DNA of 62,000 nucleotides from Acanthaster planci (taxonomy: Eukaryota; Echinodermata; Asteroidea; Valvatida; Acanthasteridae): positions 1,383,563 to 1,445,562 of the forward strand of contig NW_019091411.1 of the NCBI RefSeq assembly GCF_001949145.1, in the 5' to 3' direction. The notes beneath the pieces are model-generated. The model had not been told where the DNA came from. It made no database searches and saw only the letters and a list, made by a program, of their open reading frames with translations. Positions 23,086 through 37,300 of this stretch are shown here, piece by piece. The first letter of the stretch is position 1, and each line of letters opens with the position of its first letter. The position numbers and the translations under genes were made by a program.

Positions 23086-25322
23086 GAAAATATCCAAGAA
23101 ACACCGAAAATGTTTGGTTGAAAAAAAAGAGAGTAAACTACCGGGCAGTTTTTGGTAGCTTAGAATTTTGAATTTCATTGGTAACGAATCAGTAAGCGTA
23201 CAATGTTTCTACAGCCAGATATTGATTAAAAGTAAAACTGTAGCAGTTGATACTTACCGAGCATGTAAACTTATAATTTGTGCTATTTGTTTTTAATTTG
23301 AAAAAGTAGTGAAAAATTACAAAATACTCCGGGTGATCTCTAGATTATGTAAAAAATTTGGAAGTTTTGTTTCCATATAGGAAAGTCTCAATCAGGATTT
23401 CAATTTGCATTTCCCAAATTATTTGATTACAAGTCTATCATATACATGTATATATCGTGGATATTATGGTAATTTTTTTACAGTTCAGTACTGTATGGAT
23501 TTTGTGATAAAATCTTTTAGATGAAATCTTTACTTTTTCCACTCACCTGAAATATGATGGTACCTTCCCTTTTGCAAAAGGATATGTGTTGTCTGTGATT
23601 GAGGTATTATAATGGGTTTTGTTGCTCTGAAAAGGTACAAGCTTTATCTCTGCCAAAAAAATTAGCGATTCCCTGTCTTTCTCGAATAATCAATGCTGAT
23701 GTATGTTTCTAGGACTTAGTAATCCATATTTTTGGTCAGTGTTTTGTGTACAATATCTGCTCTTAGACTGTGCAAAACGGGGAGTGGGGGGGAGACGTGC
23801 ACTGGGAGGCACGCTGCCTCTCTTCAGTCATTTTCAATTTCTTTTTTAGGAATTGAAAGTTCCTGCATTCTGGAAGCATTACTAATGTTATTTCTTGGGG
23901 AAGAGGGGAATTGGACAGCCATTTGGGGGAAAAAAGGATCCACTTTTCCACCCTGACCCAAGACTTGGACCACACTCCACTGTGCAAGACGTATAGCAGT
24001 ATTGGCATACCCAGTATTGCATTTGTGAAGGTACTCTGGGAAATGCTGCTAATTGTGCAGAAGAGCGGAATTGTCTTTATTACTTGGAACTCTTCTTTTT
24101 TTTTTAAACTGGACAATTTTCCTTAAGAGTAGTCCCTGTAAAGCACCTTTCCAAAGACAATTGCTGGACACAATGTGCATTATTTTAAAGACAATGAGAG
24201 TCATTAACCATTTGTTGCTTATCTTTGAGATAACAGTTAAACAAACAAACTGATTGTTTTAATCCTTGCATTTCAGTTGAATTGGCATCAAGTACAACGA
24301 AAAACTTGCAAAGACATTCAATTGTCGTACATCTGAAACAATTGTTCATTTTTGAAATAATTTTTGAACAAAGAATCAAATTACGAATATGTTTTTTCAG
24401 TATACTGCTGTATTCATCATCACGATTTTTAGATTGTTTTCCAAATAAGCCAGTGTACTGATGATATGTCTCACTTCGTTGTGTACTTTCCTATGGAGCC
24501 AATGGGGCCCACAGTGCACTGAGCACCATAGGAAAGTGGACAAGTAAACAAAGTCTGGCGTCATCAGTACACAGGTCTGTCTGTAGCCTCATTGGGATTT
24601 TAGCAAACTTGCTTTCTTATCCTGTTATTGTCATCAAAACTGTTGCATACCTCGAATGCTGATGAAAGTTGATGGTGTGGAGGGATAAATCCGGGCACTA
24701 GATCATTACCTGTATGTAGTTCTTTATGTAAGTGCCACCCCTCAGAATTGTTTGATAATATACTCTTTTCTACAAATTTGTTATATATTTAAATTATCCC
24801 AAAGTGGCATATGAACTTTCTTTAAAAAATGAATAATTGGTGAATGAAATTAAAACACACCTCTGAATGATTTGTGATTTTTCATGTCCAGAATGTTTTA
24901 ATTTCATGCTCTGTGTGAGTGAATTCTATTGTTTAGGAATCGTCTTTTTAACAGAGAATTGGACTTTTAGATTTTCAGCACTGTTAAACTTTAGTTGTGA
25001 CCTGATACAATAAGCATTACATATCCCTCATGTACAAATGGGTTCTTACAAATAAGTTGCTGACGTACAGCTAATTACAAACAGGTTTGGCAGGATGATC
25101 TTTTTTTCAATAGTCAAAAAAGGGTGCTTTCTTCTGTGAGTGTAATTTTGTAAAACTATTTCACGTCAGAAGAGGGCGCTACGTATGAAAACTAGACAGC
25201 ACACATGTCACCACAAGATGTTGTGTTGCATGTTGAGCTAGCACGAATCTTTCTGGTGATAATTGACAAAACACTTTTAGATTTTTTACACGGACAGTTC
25301 TTAAAAGCTTTAAGTAGGCACT
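23086..25322. other. Intergenic region between the downstream GLA gene and DIS3
   Basis: This holds the 3' untranslated region of the GLA gene (a possible ATTAAA signal at 23225-23230) and the DIS3 promoter. No coding exon is recognised. A small foldback element lies at 24450-24575. Just upstream of the DIS3 start codon the sequence is moderately GC-rich (AGAAGAGGGCGCTACGTATG near 25170), but no core promoter motif is clear. Confidence 0.4.
24450..24575. mobile_element. 126-bp foldback element
   Basis: The outer arms CCAGTGTACTGATGA and TCATCAGTACACAGG pair, as do the inner arms ACTTTCCTATGG and CCATAGGAAAGT (12 bp, perfect). Between the inner arms lies a short region around GGGGCCCACAGTGCAC. 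It has the structure of a non-autonomous inverted-repeat transposon. Confidence 0.6.
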
Positions 25323-28300
25323 ATGCTGACGTCCAAGAGTTTTGTGAAGAAGACAAAAAAAGGATCAGTTATCAAGGTAGTCAGAGAGCACTATCTTCGC
25401 GATGATATTTGGTGCGGTTCCGAGCTGTGTGAAATCTGTTTACAAAAATCACCTATTTTGGAGAGGCATCCGCAAATTGACAGCGATTTGTGTGATTTTC
25501 CACACTACGTGCTGCCAGACACCAATGTGCTCTTACATCAGGTAAACCTTACATTTTTTCTGCTACATTTCATTCAAGTTTGCTTTTTACAGTCCCGCAG
25601 GGGTGCTTTTACAAGTGTCTTGACTCTTGCTGTTTATACTTGTTTATGATGTTTTTACGGCATTTTGTAAATGTTTTCCAATGTATTTTGATTGTTGATT
25701 TGTTTTTACTTGCAAAATTGATAAATGAAATGAAGCTACCGGCACATGACCGGCTACCCCTAGCTGTGCAAAGGCTGTGGGGCCGAATGTCTGCCCATCT
25801 CCCATGGTTCTGGGGGTAGCTACCGGGTACATAGCTTTAGTATATAAAATTTATTCGATTGATCGAGTGAAGGCAGTACGCATATTAATAAGAGCAGATA
25901 TTTGAGCCTGTTCTCTTTCGGTAGTTCTGTTTTATTAATGTGAAATCACACTGAAATTGCCAAAGGACGATCAGTGCTAGGCGTTATTTTGTAGTGCTTC
26001 GTACAAAGCATTCATGATGAAATTATGTGTAAACACAACAATTGTGAATGGACATCTTTGGTAAATGCATGTGTTTATTATTTTAGGGCAAGCCCTAATA
26101 CCAGACACCTCTCCTATCGTAACATTAGGAAATTCTCTTCAACTGCCAAAAATTTCAAAAATTCTACAGAGATGTGAAAAAGAAGTCAGTAGATTGAACT
26201 AGTAAAGATTTCCGAAAAGCAAGGATTCTGTCGTATTTTGTGAGAGTTTATCTTCCCTGTCTTATAAACCTTGAATATTGTCATGTCAAGTAACTTTGAT
26301 TGATACTTCCCAAGGTTTTAAACAAACATAACAGAGCCTGCATTGTAAGATATTACATTTTTCTTTCAGATAGACATCTTGGAAGATAATATCATCAAGA
26401 ATGTTGTTGTGCTTCAGACTGTTCAACAAGAAGTAAGACTTTTGATGCATTCGCGAATGCGGCTAACAATTCATCCATGATTTCTTGCTCTCCAATTAGA
26501 GAATCTCCTTAGTTCCTGCAAGAGATTTTGCATAGATCATGTGCAAAACAAGAGAAATAAAGTTCTGTTCGTGATTTTATTCCCCGCAGGCCAAGCACCG
26601 TAGTCTTCCCGTCCACAAGAGAATGCGAGATCTCATTGCAAATGCTGACAAGAAATTCTATGTCTTCACAAATGAACACCACAGGTAACAACAACATACC
26701 TTACTCCTGACAGTGCACTTCGTCTTGTAGTTAGAAGGAAAATGGTTCCATCAAATTTAAAAGGACTATTTTTTCATAATATTACATTTTTATCAGATTT
26801 CCAAAGTTTGAATATATGGGAATGTTTGAGTTAAGTTGTTAAGTTGCCCATTGTGAAAATGAGATGTGTGAGATATGTGACCAAGCACCAGCAGTCACAA
26901 GTTCTGGGAGCAACATACACATTGGCTCGAAGGCCCGTGAATAGCAACTGCTGGTATTTTCACCAACGTATTAATTACCCTTGTTGACAAGAGAACCATC
27001 AGAATATATAAAATTGGAAGGCGTGGTCTTTGAACTTATTTCTTTGGATTCAGACACATGTATCAGTTTGAAGTTAAAAGAAAATCTTTTTATTTAAAGG
27101 GAAACATACTCGGAAAGGAAACCTGGAGAAACACCTAATGATTACAGTGACAGGTTGATCAGACGGGCAGCTAAGTGGTACAGAGATCACTTGCAGCTTG
27201 CAAGGAGACAGGAGTCAAAGGTCAGCAGTGGGGAAGACAGAGATGTGTCCATTGTGCTGCTGACGAATGACCTGTCTAACCGGGATAAAGCAAGGGAAGA
27301 TGGCATGTTGGCGTATACGGGTATGTAGGTGTGAAATTGTCATTATAGAAAGTGGAAATGAAAAGGATGCCAGCTGAGGTTGACTAACTCTTCAAGTTTT
27401 GCACATGAGTGTTCTAACCCATTCTCATTGAATTATCGTGATGATAAGAGTTTGAAACTTGATCGGAAAGTTTGCTTTGAATGGTGACGTGTATTTTGAA
27501 ATGCTTGACATTCCACAACACTTTAACCATTGCTCCATTTCGTTCTATTGACGTTACATGCAAAATTTGCGGATGCTGAGCTGCTTTGGAAGGTGTAGTG
27601 GGACAGGTGTAAGAAAACAAGAAATAAATTAGGAAAGAACCTGATGTAAACCTGTGCATGGGCTTTGCCGTGCAATGTACATATGGCTGGGTATGCTCTA
27701 GAATTGGATGTTATGTTATTTTGTCTAGATTGAAAATGTTTTCAACCCATCAACGGTCCATTTTTTCTGGGCCCATCCATGGTATGATCTTTGTTCTGTA
27801 ACAACACTTGGAAATGAAAGACTTACATGTACGTATAGAAGTAATTGTGGATGGGCACAAAATATTCAATTTTCAAGCAAGTGTTCAATTTTGAGTCAAT
27901 GTGGGGAGTGTTAGGGCAAGGAGGACTTCGGTTGACACATAAAAATGATATATACATGTTTGTTTACGGCATTTGGGGTAGTTTCACACCTGACGAACTA
28001 AATGACCTGATGTACCATTGTCCTTATTGCCTTGTAGTTCATGAGTATGTGAAGTCCCTTACAGCCAAGCCAGAGTTGATTGACAGGTTGGCTCAGATTG
28101 CCTCTGCTGAGAGGGAGAGAAAACAGGTGGGTGAACCTGCTGTAGAAAATTCACAGGAATGAGAATTACATCAGATCATTAGTACTACACTGGAGTACTG
28201 AAGTGAATACGTCATGCGCACAAGTAGTGTGTAAAAGGCATTAGCACGGAAACCAGCGCGTAAACCAACACACGTGCGTACTCCATTCTTTTGCACTGCA

Positions 28301-31300
28301 CTTTCTGGTTCACAGTGACATCACACTTCAGTACTCTATTGAGTCTGACACAGTATGTGGTCACTAGTCAGTCACAAGTCATTTCAAGTTAAAAGACGAA
28401 TCATAGTTTACGAATGCCTTGATTTGCATGTGACTTGACTCTTAACTGGGTGACAGGTGATGGACTGATTAGACCTTCCGAAGGAACAGACTGTAACATT
28501 GTAAGCCACACCCCTAGCTTCTACAACATATTTTTCCCGTAGGCTATGTGACATGAGCAGTGTACCGCCATATAAACCCAATTTAGACAGCAAATACTGA
28601 AACAAAATATCTTCACAGCAGTGTGTTTTTTTTTACCCGAAAAGAGTGTTTTAGTTTAGTTTCCTCCATTATTTTAACTTTGACAACTCCAGTATTGCTA
28701 GTAAGGTAACTATGTTCACACCTCACTGTTCCCAGTTCTTCTAAAGTCATCTCAAACTTGGCATCTTTATATTCTCCTGATGATGGACAGAGAGTTCTGT
28801 CCAAAGCAAACATTGAGTCTACTGGTTATTTTAAGATCCTGGCTCACTCACAAAAAAGATACATGGTGCTACTGTAAACTTTCATCTTATTGCTACATCC
28901 ACCATGTAAACCATCAAATCATGTTGTCCATCTGTTGACTCAATCAAGAGGTTCAGTGTCTTTTGTATGTGGTGTGTATGTTTTCTCTTGTGTGGCAGCG
29001 AGATGCTGACATCAGTACAGACGGTGGGCGCAAGGTCTTGTTCCCTGAACACATGTCAACATCCCAGCTGCAGTCTGCCATCAAGAAAGGGAAGATCAAG
29101 CAGGGGACCTTCCACGCCAGCTCAGAGAATTTCAGGGAGGGACATGTCAGCATTCACGGCGAGGAACAAATGGTGTGTACAAAACAAGTGAAGTCCAGAT
29201 AGATTGTGAATCAAAGGTTATTTGTCATAAGGGATCTCCATCAAAGCCTTCAATTAAGTTACTCGGGGTCAGACCTTGTATGAGACGAATTGCCCTACTT
29301 TTTGAAAGCTGATTTGTTCATTGGTGTTATTTTTATAGAAAATATTAAAGTATTTATCAGTTGCATCGTATCTAACATTATGTATCATTCAAAGGCACTG
29401 GTATGTTGTCAATATTCCTGTTTGTCCATTGTATATGATTAAGTTAATTTCATAGATTTTCTTTATATTAGGAGACAGATATTTAACCCTGTTAGGTCAA
29501 AAACTGATCAAGTTCTGTTTGATTTTTTAGAATTAGATTTGCTTTGTCTCTTTTGCATTAGATTTTTATCAAGGGCCTGGCCAATCAGAATCGTGCTGTG
29601 AATGGAGATGTTGTTGCTATAGAAATCCTACCAAAGCAACAGTGGGCCTGTCCATCCTCGATAGTTGCTGTTGACAATGCCAAAAAAGAGGAAGAAGGCG
29701 AGAAGGATTTTGAAGAGGTAAGAGCCTCAGCTGAGTGGATATTCAGCCCAAGGCTTTCAGAGCTGATTTTTTAGTAAAAAATCGACCAAGTTTGCCGACC
29801 AATGATTTGGAAGATAGCGGATGTTGTAGACTAATTCAGGGAGATGCCATAACTAATTTGGCACAGCACAAATGCAGGTGTTCTGAAACTTGATGCATAC
29901 GTGTATTTTAACGAGTCACAGCACTGTTGGTGGAAGAGATATTTAACCACTTTGTGTCGGGGTGCCAGTGCCATCACTTCTGACCCTAACCCCCTAGGGA
30001 CCATTGAAATCCTGCATAACCTTGTTGGGTTCAGCATGGTTAGGGCTAATGGCTTCTAAATCTTATTGCTGAATTGGTTTATAAGCTGTGACCCCTAGGG
30101 CCCAATATCATGGTGCTGCTAAGCACATGAGTTTATGCCAGCAGACATTCTGCGTATTTCATGGAGACCATTTGTAGTAAGCACAGCAAAAGGCACGCTT
30201 ATCTCGGTGGAAAAAGTTGCTTAACTTATTGACGTAACAATGGAAATCTCTGTACACTTACAAATAGTGAAATTGTGCTTAATATCTCCAAATGTGCAGA
30301 ACAGTTAGCACAATTTCTAGAACTGTAAGACTTAAGATCATTGAACCTAACGGTGCTGAACCCAACAATATCTGACAGCAGTCACTTTCGGTAGAATTTT
30401 GTTGCTGAGAGCAGTGAACAAAAGGCCTTTTGTTCCAGCCGTTGGGTGTTGTTTGATTCAGGAGAATGGCAGCACAATTATGATAAGGGTTAGGGTTAAT
30501 TTTATATGTCAATATGCAGACCTCCCACTGACTTTGGTTTTCTTTGCATTTAAGAATGAGAGCGTAAGCAGCCAGCCTACAAACTCTCAGCCATCAGGGA
30601 AGGTGGTTGGTATCGTCAAGCGTAACTGGCGGCCGTACTGTGGGGTTCTACAACCATCAAATAACACAGAGGTAGCTATTGAATGCTTTCTTATGAATCA
30701 TTTCCATCTTTAGCTCAAGGAAATGTTTTGATAATTTAAAAAAATACTGATGTAGCAGCATTTCAGTTGTGGAATATTCTGACATTAGAGAGGCTGTCTG
30801 ATGTCAGGGGCTTAATATTTGATGATATCCACAATTGAGTAAAATGATTGCGGTCGCACCATGTCTCAATCTCTTTCTTGAGTATTTGTGGTTCTGAGAA
30901 GAACCGGGGAATGACTCGACATTTCGAACAGTGTACTCTGTCCGTCTTCAGGAGACTGCTGTCCGAGTTATTCCCCGGTTCTTCTCAGAACCACACATAC
31001 TCAAGAAAGAGACTGATACATGGTGCGACCGCAATCATTTTACTCGTCTAGTTTCTTTCACCATGAAAATCTTCAAGTCTTATATCCACAAGTGTTGAAA
31101 AAGAACTCAACCTACCTTGTGGTGCAGAGATACAACGAATAATACAGTTCTTATGAAGTCACTGATTCTGTGGTGTCAGGGTACCCGACATCTCTTCATG
31201 GCAGCAGAGAAGAAGATTCCCAAGATACGCATTGAGACCAGACAAGCAGCTTCTCTACAGGGACAGAGAATCATAGTCAGCATTGACAGCTGGCCTCGAA

Positions 31301-34300
31301 ACTCTAGGTATCCCATGGTAAGTGCTGTCAGTTGATGCGAGCAGTTTGGTGGTGGTAGGGGAGATATTCACATTTCAAGTAGTTCATGGACCTCTCTCAT
31401 TTTGATATTGTTCGTATGGGCGGCCAAAATTGGCTGATATTATCCCTTGTTGGGGCAAGCTTTGCCCCATTAAAAAATTAAAAATGTACATTCATGTGTT
31501 TTATTTACATTTAGTAGTAGTAGTCATTGGCTCACATGCCATAGTAACTATGTTGCCATGAAAGATTTGGTTAACAATGGTGAGTAAGCCTTTGTATTAC
31601 CTTTGTTTTGGGCACAGTAAGATGGCTGCCGGTTGCTTCAGTGACCCATGTGGACTGATTAAGGGTATTGTGAGTCTGGACTTCTGTGTGTGATGTCGGT
31701 ATTTGAAGGGTGTATTAGAGTAAGGAGTGAAAACGGTTCCTGGTGATGCTTCTCCAGAGGAATCGTTTTCATTTGATGCTCCCGTTTGTTTCAGGGCCAC
31801 TTTGTGCGTCTTCTGGGTGAGATTGGTGATCGTGACACAGAGAATGAAGTCCTCCTTCTGGAGCATGACGTACCTCACCAGCCGTTCTCAGAGGCGGTAC
31901 TCAGCTTCCTTCCCAAGATGCCATGGGGAATCACAGAAGAGGTGTGTATTGTCTGGGACCTTGGTTTTGAGGTCTTCTATCTTGGAAACTCTTCCAGGTT
32001 TTGCTGTCTCCTAACTAATAGCATGCCTGTGGTAAAATTCTAGTTGTTCTGTAATGAGAATGCTCTGCGTTTCAAAATATTCCAGGCGTTAAATTCCAGT
32101 TTTGACGGATCACACTTCACTGTACCCCTGTGTGTGTTTGTGCAGCCCTTAGAAAGCCTACATCTGTTCTTTTTAAGGGACAGTTGGTAATAAATTCTCT
32201 GTAAAGACTTTGGGTGGATTAATTATTTTGTCTAGTTGATTGGATTGGTAGCAAACTTTGTTATTACGCCTTGGTTTTGTTTATTGAAGGATGTGAAGGT
32301 TCGAGAAGATCTGCGACATCTAGACATCTGCAGTGTCGATCCTCCAGGATGTACAGACATTGATGATGCTCTTCACTGTCGAGAAATCAGCAACGGAAAC
32401 TTGGAGGTGATTGATGTCAATTAGTTTCAAGCAAAACAGAGAGTTAGTGCTTGAGCCGCAAAGTAACAGATTTGTGTTGGGACCATCCATCACTCTCAGC
32501 ACTAGAGGTTTTTGATGAGAGTTCAGAGGAATGTTCCGGGGTTATTTCAAAGAGCTGCTTAACAGGGCCTGATCTCATAGTGCTGCTAAGCACACAGAGG
32601 CCCTGGGAATATGATAGAGACCGTAAGTGCAGCAAAAGCCACACTTATCTTTGAGGAAAATTTGCCTAACTTTAAGCGACGTAACAGCAGAAATCTCTGT
32701 ACACTTGCCAATAGTGAATAGTGCTTAAGGTTTGCAAAGCTGTAGTGAGTAAAACTTTTCTGCTAACTGTTAAACAGTGCCATGAAATTGGGCCCTAGAG
32801 TTAGTGCTTAATAAAGTTTCTGTGCTGATCAAAACTCAGCTCAGAACCATCTACATCTGTGCTTTATATTTCCAGCCGTTCCCTACTTTGTTGATTCACT
32901 GTGATATGTTTCTCTCAGTCGTCTAAGTTGATGGCATTCTTAACTTTTTCCATATAATTTTGAAATTATGCTAGGAAGATCTAAATATGAAGAGAGAATC
33001 GGAATGATTTGCTTCAATACCTCTAGTTCTATAATTTCAAACTTGTGGAAATATTGTTCAACCTTTTGTTTTCCGCCACACTTTAGGTCGGTGTACATAT
33101 TGCTGATGTTACCCATTTCATCCGGCCAGGCAATGCATTAGATGATGAGGCTTTCAATAGAGGCACGACAGTGTATCTTGTGGACAAGGTAAGACATGCA
33201 AAATCTCATATCCATTCAGGAATGACACTTACAGATCACCTACAGCCATTGTGCAAAATGATATATTGTTTGCTTTTTCTTGTAATTGGTTAAATTATTT
33301 AGTATCTAACCTCAAAATTTCTATCAAAACCTCACTGGAAAAGATTACTCCTTGAAAGAGGAAGATGTCATTCCTCCTCGGAAAACTTGAGGGAGGAGTG
33401 TTTAAAACTTTAAATTATTCATCTGTATTTAATCTATCTTTTTTTCTGTTCCCAGAGAATTGACATGGTGCCTGAGTTGCTGAGTTCTAATCTCTGCTCA
33501 TTGAGAGGTAATGAAGTGAGATTTGCCTTCACCTGCATCTGGGAGATGACACCCAAAGCTGAGATAGTCAACACCAGGTTCACCAAAAGCATCATCCGCT
33601 CAAGGGTAAATAAAGATGCAGCAATTTCTTAATTGATGTTGTTCTAGAGGACGAGTGGATTCCATGTGCAAATAAACCAGAACCATTTTTGTTTTGTTTT
33701 GTTACTTTTTTCTCATTGAGCTAGGAATCCTCAAAATCTCATTCCCTGTGTTTAAGAGAGTTATACATGTATATTGATCTTTGACTTCTGACAGGCTGCG
33801 TTTACTTATGAGGAAGCACAGCTAAGGATTGATGACAAGTCTATGAACGACAGCATAACTCTGGGCTTAAGAGGTCTGAACCGGCTGGCCAAGATACTGA
33901 AACAGAAGCGTTTGGATAATGGGTAAAGAAATGTTCAGGAAATAACCACACTTTTGATATAATAAAGATGCATTTCAAGGGTAGAACATGGATGGCTGCA
34001 GACAATCTTGAAGTTCAGTTTCGTCATAGCTGTCAGGGTTCTCCCCACGTACAAACTTGCTTATCGGGCCCGATACACAATTATTTCTGCCCAATATGCA
34101 AAAAAACGGGCCGATACCCATTTTTTCATCCCCTGGCTCATGGCTCAGAATTATCTCACATAAGGAGATTGCATGTCCGGAAAATCTAGACCAAAAAGCA
34201 GTTCCTGTTTTTTTCCGCGTACATGTACATACTATAGATAGCCTGCGTAGTACATGCATTGTGCACCACGCGTCGGCGGCCACACTGCACACCGTACATG

Positions 34301-37300
34301 TACATCAGCACCAAACGTTCCTCGTGGCGGTGTCGCTTGAAATCTGAACTTCTGTCATGAGCATTGTACATGCACCCGTGTGCTTGTGTGTTTTCTCTGT
34401 GCCGTGTGCTCAATATGCCAGTGGGGCTGCATTTACTAAGGTCAACATTTTTTTACTACACCATCCGCAGAACTTACATCGACCCCACACACTTTTTTTT
34501 TCATGGTGGCAGCCGTAGCCCTGTGTAACAGTATTAATGGCATCCACGACAGGGACAATATTTCCACGCCATGGCTTTGCAAAATGTTGGTAAACCACAA
34601 TGGAAATCCCTCACAGTTTTGAAAAATCCTGGGGAGAACCCTCGCTGTTTTCTCCTGTTTTAATTTTTTCTTGGTTTTTATGTTGGTCTTGTACATGTTC
34701 AAAGTATTTCAATTTTCAAATTTTGTCTCAAATGTTTTACAAAGTAGCCAGCTCTGATGTTAATTATTGATGAGTTTGATTTAAATTTTTTTTTGCCTGA
34801 ACAGTAAAGGTGCATGCAAGCTGTCATGTCACACTGAATATTGAAGCATTGTAAAAGTAAGCACTAGGTTAATACAGGCGATTCACAACAGTGCGCCTCC
34901 AAGAGTTTGCCAATCACAACGTGCGAAATCTGTCAACCCTTTCTAAATACACGCATTGGGTCGACAGATTTTGTTCACTGTGATTGGCCAACGCGTTGCA
35001 TACTCTTGGAGGCGCACTATTGTGAAACGCCCATATTGGAAAGACTTCAATCATTTATTGTGAATTTTCCTTTGTTTTGCAGGGCACTTGTTTTAGCATC
35101 TCCAGAGATTCGCTTCAGCATGGATAGTGAAACACATGATCCCATTGAAGTACAGCAGAAAGAGTTGAGGTGAACTGCCATCCTTGTTACTAGTGTGGAT
35201 TAAATGTTTGTCGCTCATAATTAATTTGTTTTGTTCGGTTTCTGTCCATTCCTTCTCGGTCTGCCTGTCTCCCTGGAAAATGAGCACTGTCATTGTGAAG
35301 GCTGTTATTACATCACAGGTCAAATGTCAACCCAGTCATAGGTCAAATCACAAGTCAGATTACAAGTCAGGCCACAGATTACAGGGATGAACAATGCTTT
35401 TATAAATTTTCATTTTAGTAGCTTGCAGCTTGAGAGTGTATGAACTTTTAGGGCTCATGATGGACTCAGCTACAACGTGGATCAAGACCACCAATTCAGA
35501 CTAAATGACCGAGCATTTCGATTGTTTTGGACCAGAGAGACCAACTCCATGGTAGAGGAGTTCATGCTGTTGGCCAACATCTCAGTAGCCAAGCAGATCT
35601 TTGAGGAGTTCCCACAATGCGCCTGCCTGCGACGCCATCCCACCCCAGCTCCATCCAGCTATGAACCGGTTATCAAAGCAGCTCTTGCTAAGGTTAGCCC
35701 CAATCTGAAGTCGTCGCTCCTGAGAGTATATTGGTCTTAGTTCAGAACTTTCAGAAGGGACTCACCAAAATCTTTGCTGAAGTTACCTCCTTGTACCATT
35801 TAATTTCTATGTTTTCCAAATTCTTCACCGGAAAAGAAGAGACAGGCTGATTTGGAGAGTTTCTTAACCAGACTCTTGCATGCACCTGGTGCACATGCAA
35901 AGACCGTTTCATAATTGACTGTTGTACTTGCTCAGCATCAAATGCAAATAAACCTGTACGTGCATATTGTGCTTTCTCACCCAAAGGACATTGTTCTTGT
36001 CTAACTGCACAGTATCTCTAGTTCCTACAAGAAGCGGAGACTCAATTCTGTTTGCACAGATCACACACTTGCTTGGATAGAAATAATAATAATAGTAATA
36101 CAAAATCAGATCAGAGGTTAACGCATTCTTAGAGAACAAGAGTTTTGAGTCACTGGGATAGGCCTGAGTAAACTTTTGTGCATTTGTTGTAACTAAATTA
36201 AAGTAACAAAAACAGCATCCGAGACACCATGGAGATGCCAGCAACATATAACCTCCATTTCAAACAACTGTTTTGAAAAGTCTTTAAAAAATCTCATCAT
36301 CCTAGGGAGTGAAGTTGGAGGTGGACAATGGCTTTGCCTTAGCCAGGTCTTTAGACAAAGCCGTGCTATCAGATGAACCCTTCTTCAACACACTCCTCCG
36401 CATGATGACCACGCGTTGCATGACCCAAGCCCTATACTTTAGTAGCGGCACCCTTCCCTATGAGGATTTCTTCCATTACGGGTTGGCTGCCCCCATCTAT
36501 ACCCACTTCACCTCACCAATCAGAAGGTAAAACACCAATTTCCCTTGTCTCTTTGAAGAACAAGGCTATTTTACAATATAGATTGTCTTCATTGAAGAAT
36601 TTATTATATTGGGTACGTTTTGCCCTTCACCGACATATATTTGTTAAGAATCCTGAATGTACAGTTTTTATATAGATGGGTAATTCCAGAAATTAGGGGT
36701 CCAAAAGTGTGACATTTTTGTGTCCCTGTTACATCTGACCTTCGTTATTTGACATGGAAATATCATCAGAATTGATTTCAAACGATGACTGTTGTTTGAC
36801 AGGTAATTTGCAATTAGTCATCACTCTTGGAAATTAGAAAATGTGTTCTAAACTTACAAAATCATGTCATATGTAACAGGGACAGGAAAAAATATGGACC
36901 CCTAATTTCTGGAGTTACACATATGTTGATGGAGGACAAAATGTTTATCATAAAATTGACTCCCCAATGTAAATTACAGTGTTTGAACCCATTTTGGATG
37001 GAAGTTATACAAGATCTTACAAAGAGAAGCTAAATCACTCTGGGTCAGCATTAACTGAAATAACCAAATGTTGAGTCCTCAATCCTTCACCTGTGGGGGG
37101 TGATAGATTAATAGGCTTTATCTTTTAATTGGAGTAACCTATGAATAACACTGCCGTTACCCATCATGCAGATGAAACATTGCATTTGAAATTGCAAAAA
37201 TCTTTTTGAGGAAGAAAATATTGATAAAACAGAACTACACAATATACATGTATGTGTCAAAGTTTGCGCCTTACAGTGTTTTGGAACAAATCTGTAATCC

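Noticed and set aside
35477-35535. Open extension upstream of DIS3 exon 16 that would insert extra residues before ETNSMVEEF
   Set aside because: An acceptor TTTTGGACCAG at 35525-35535 gives the exact human-like junction KELR-ETNSM, so the extension is intron.
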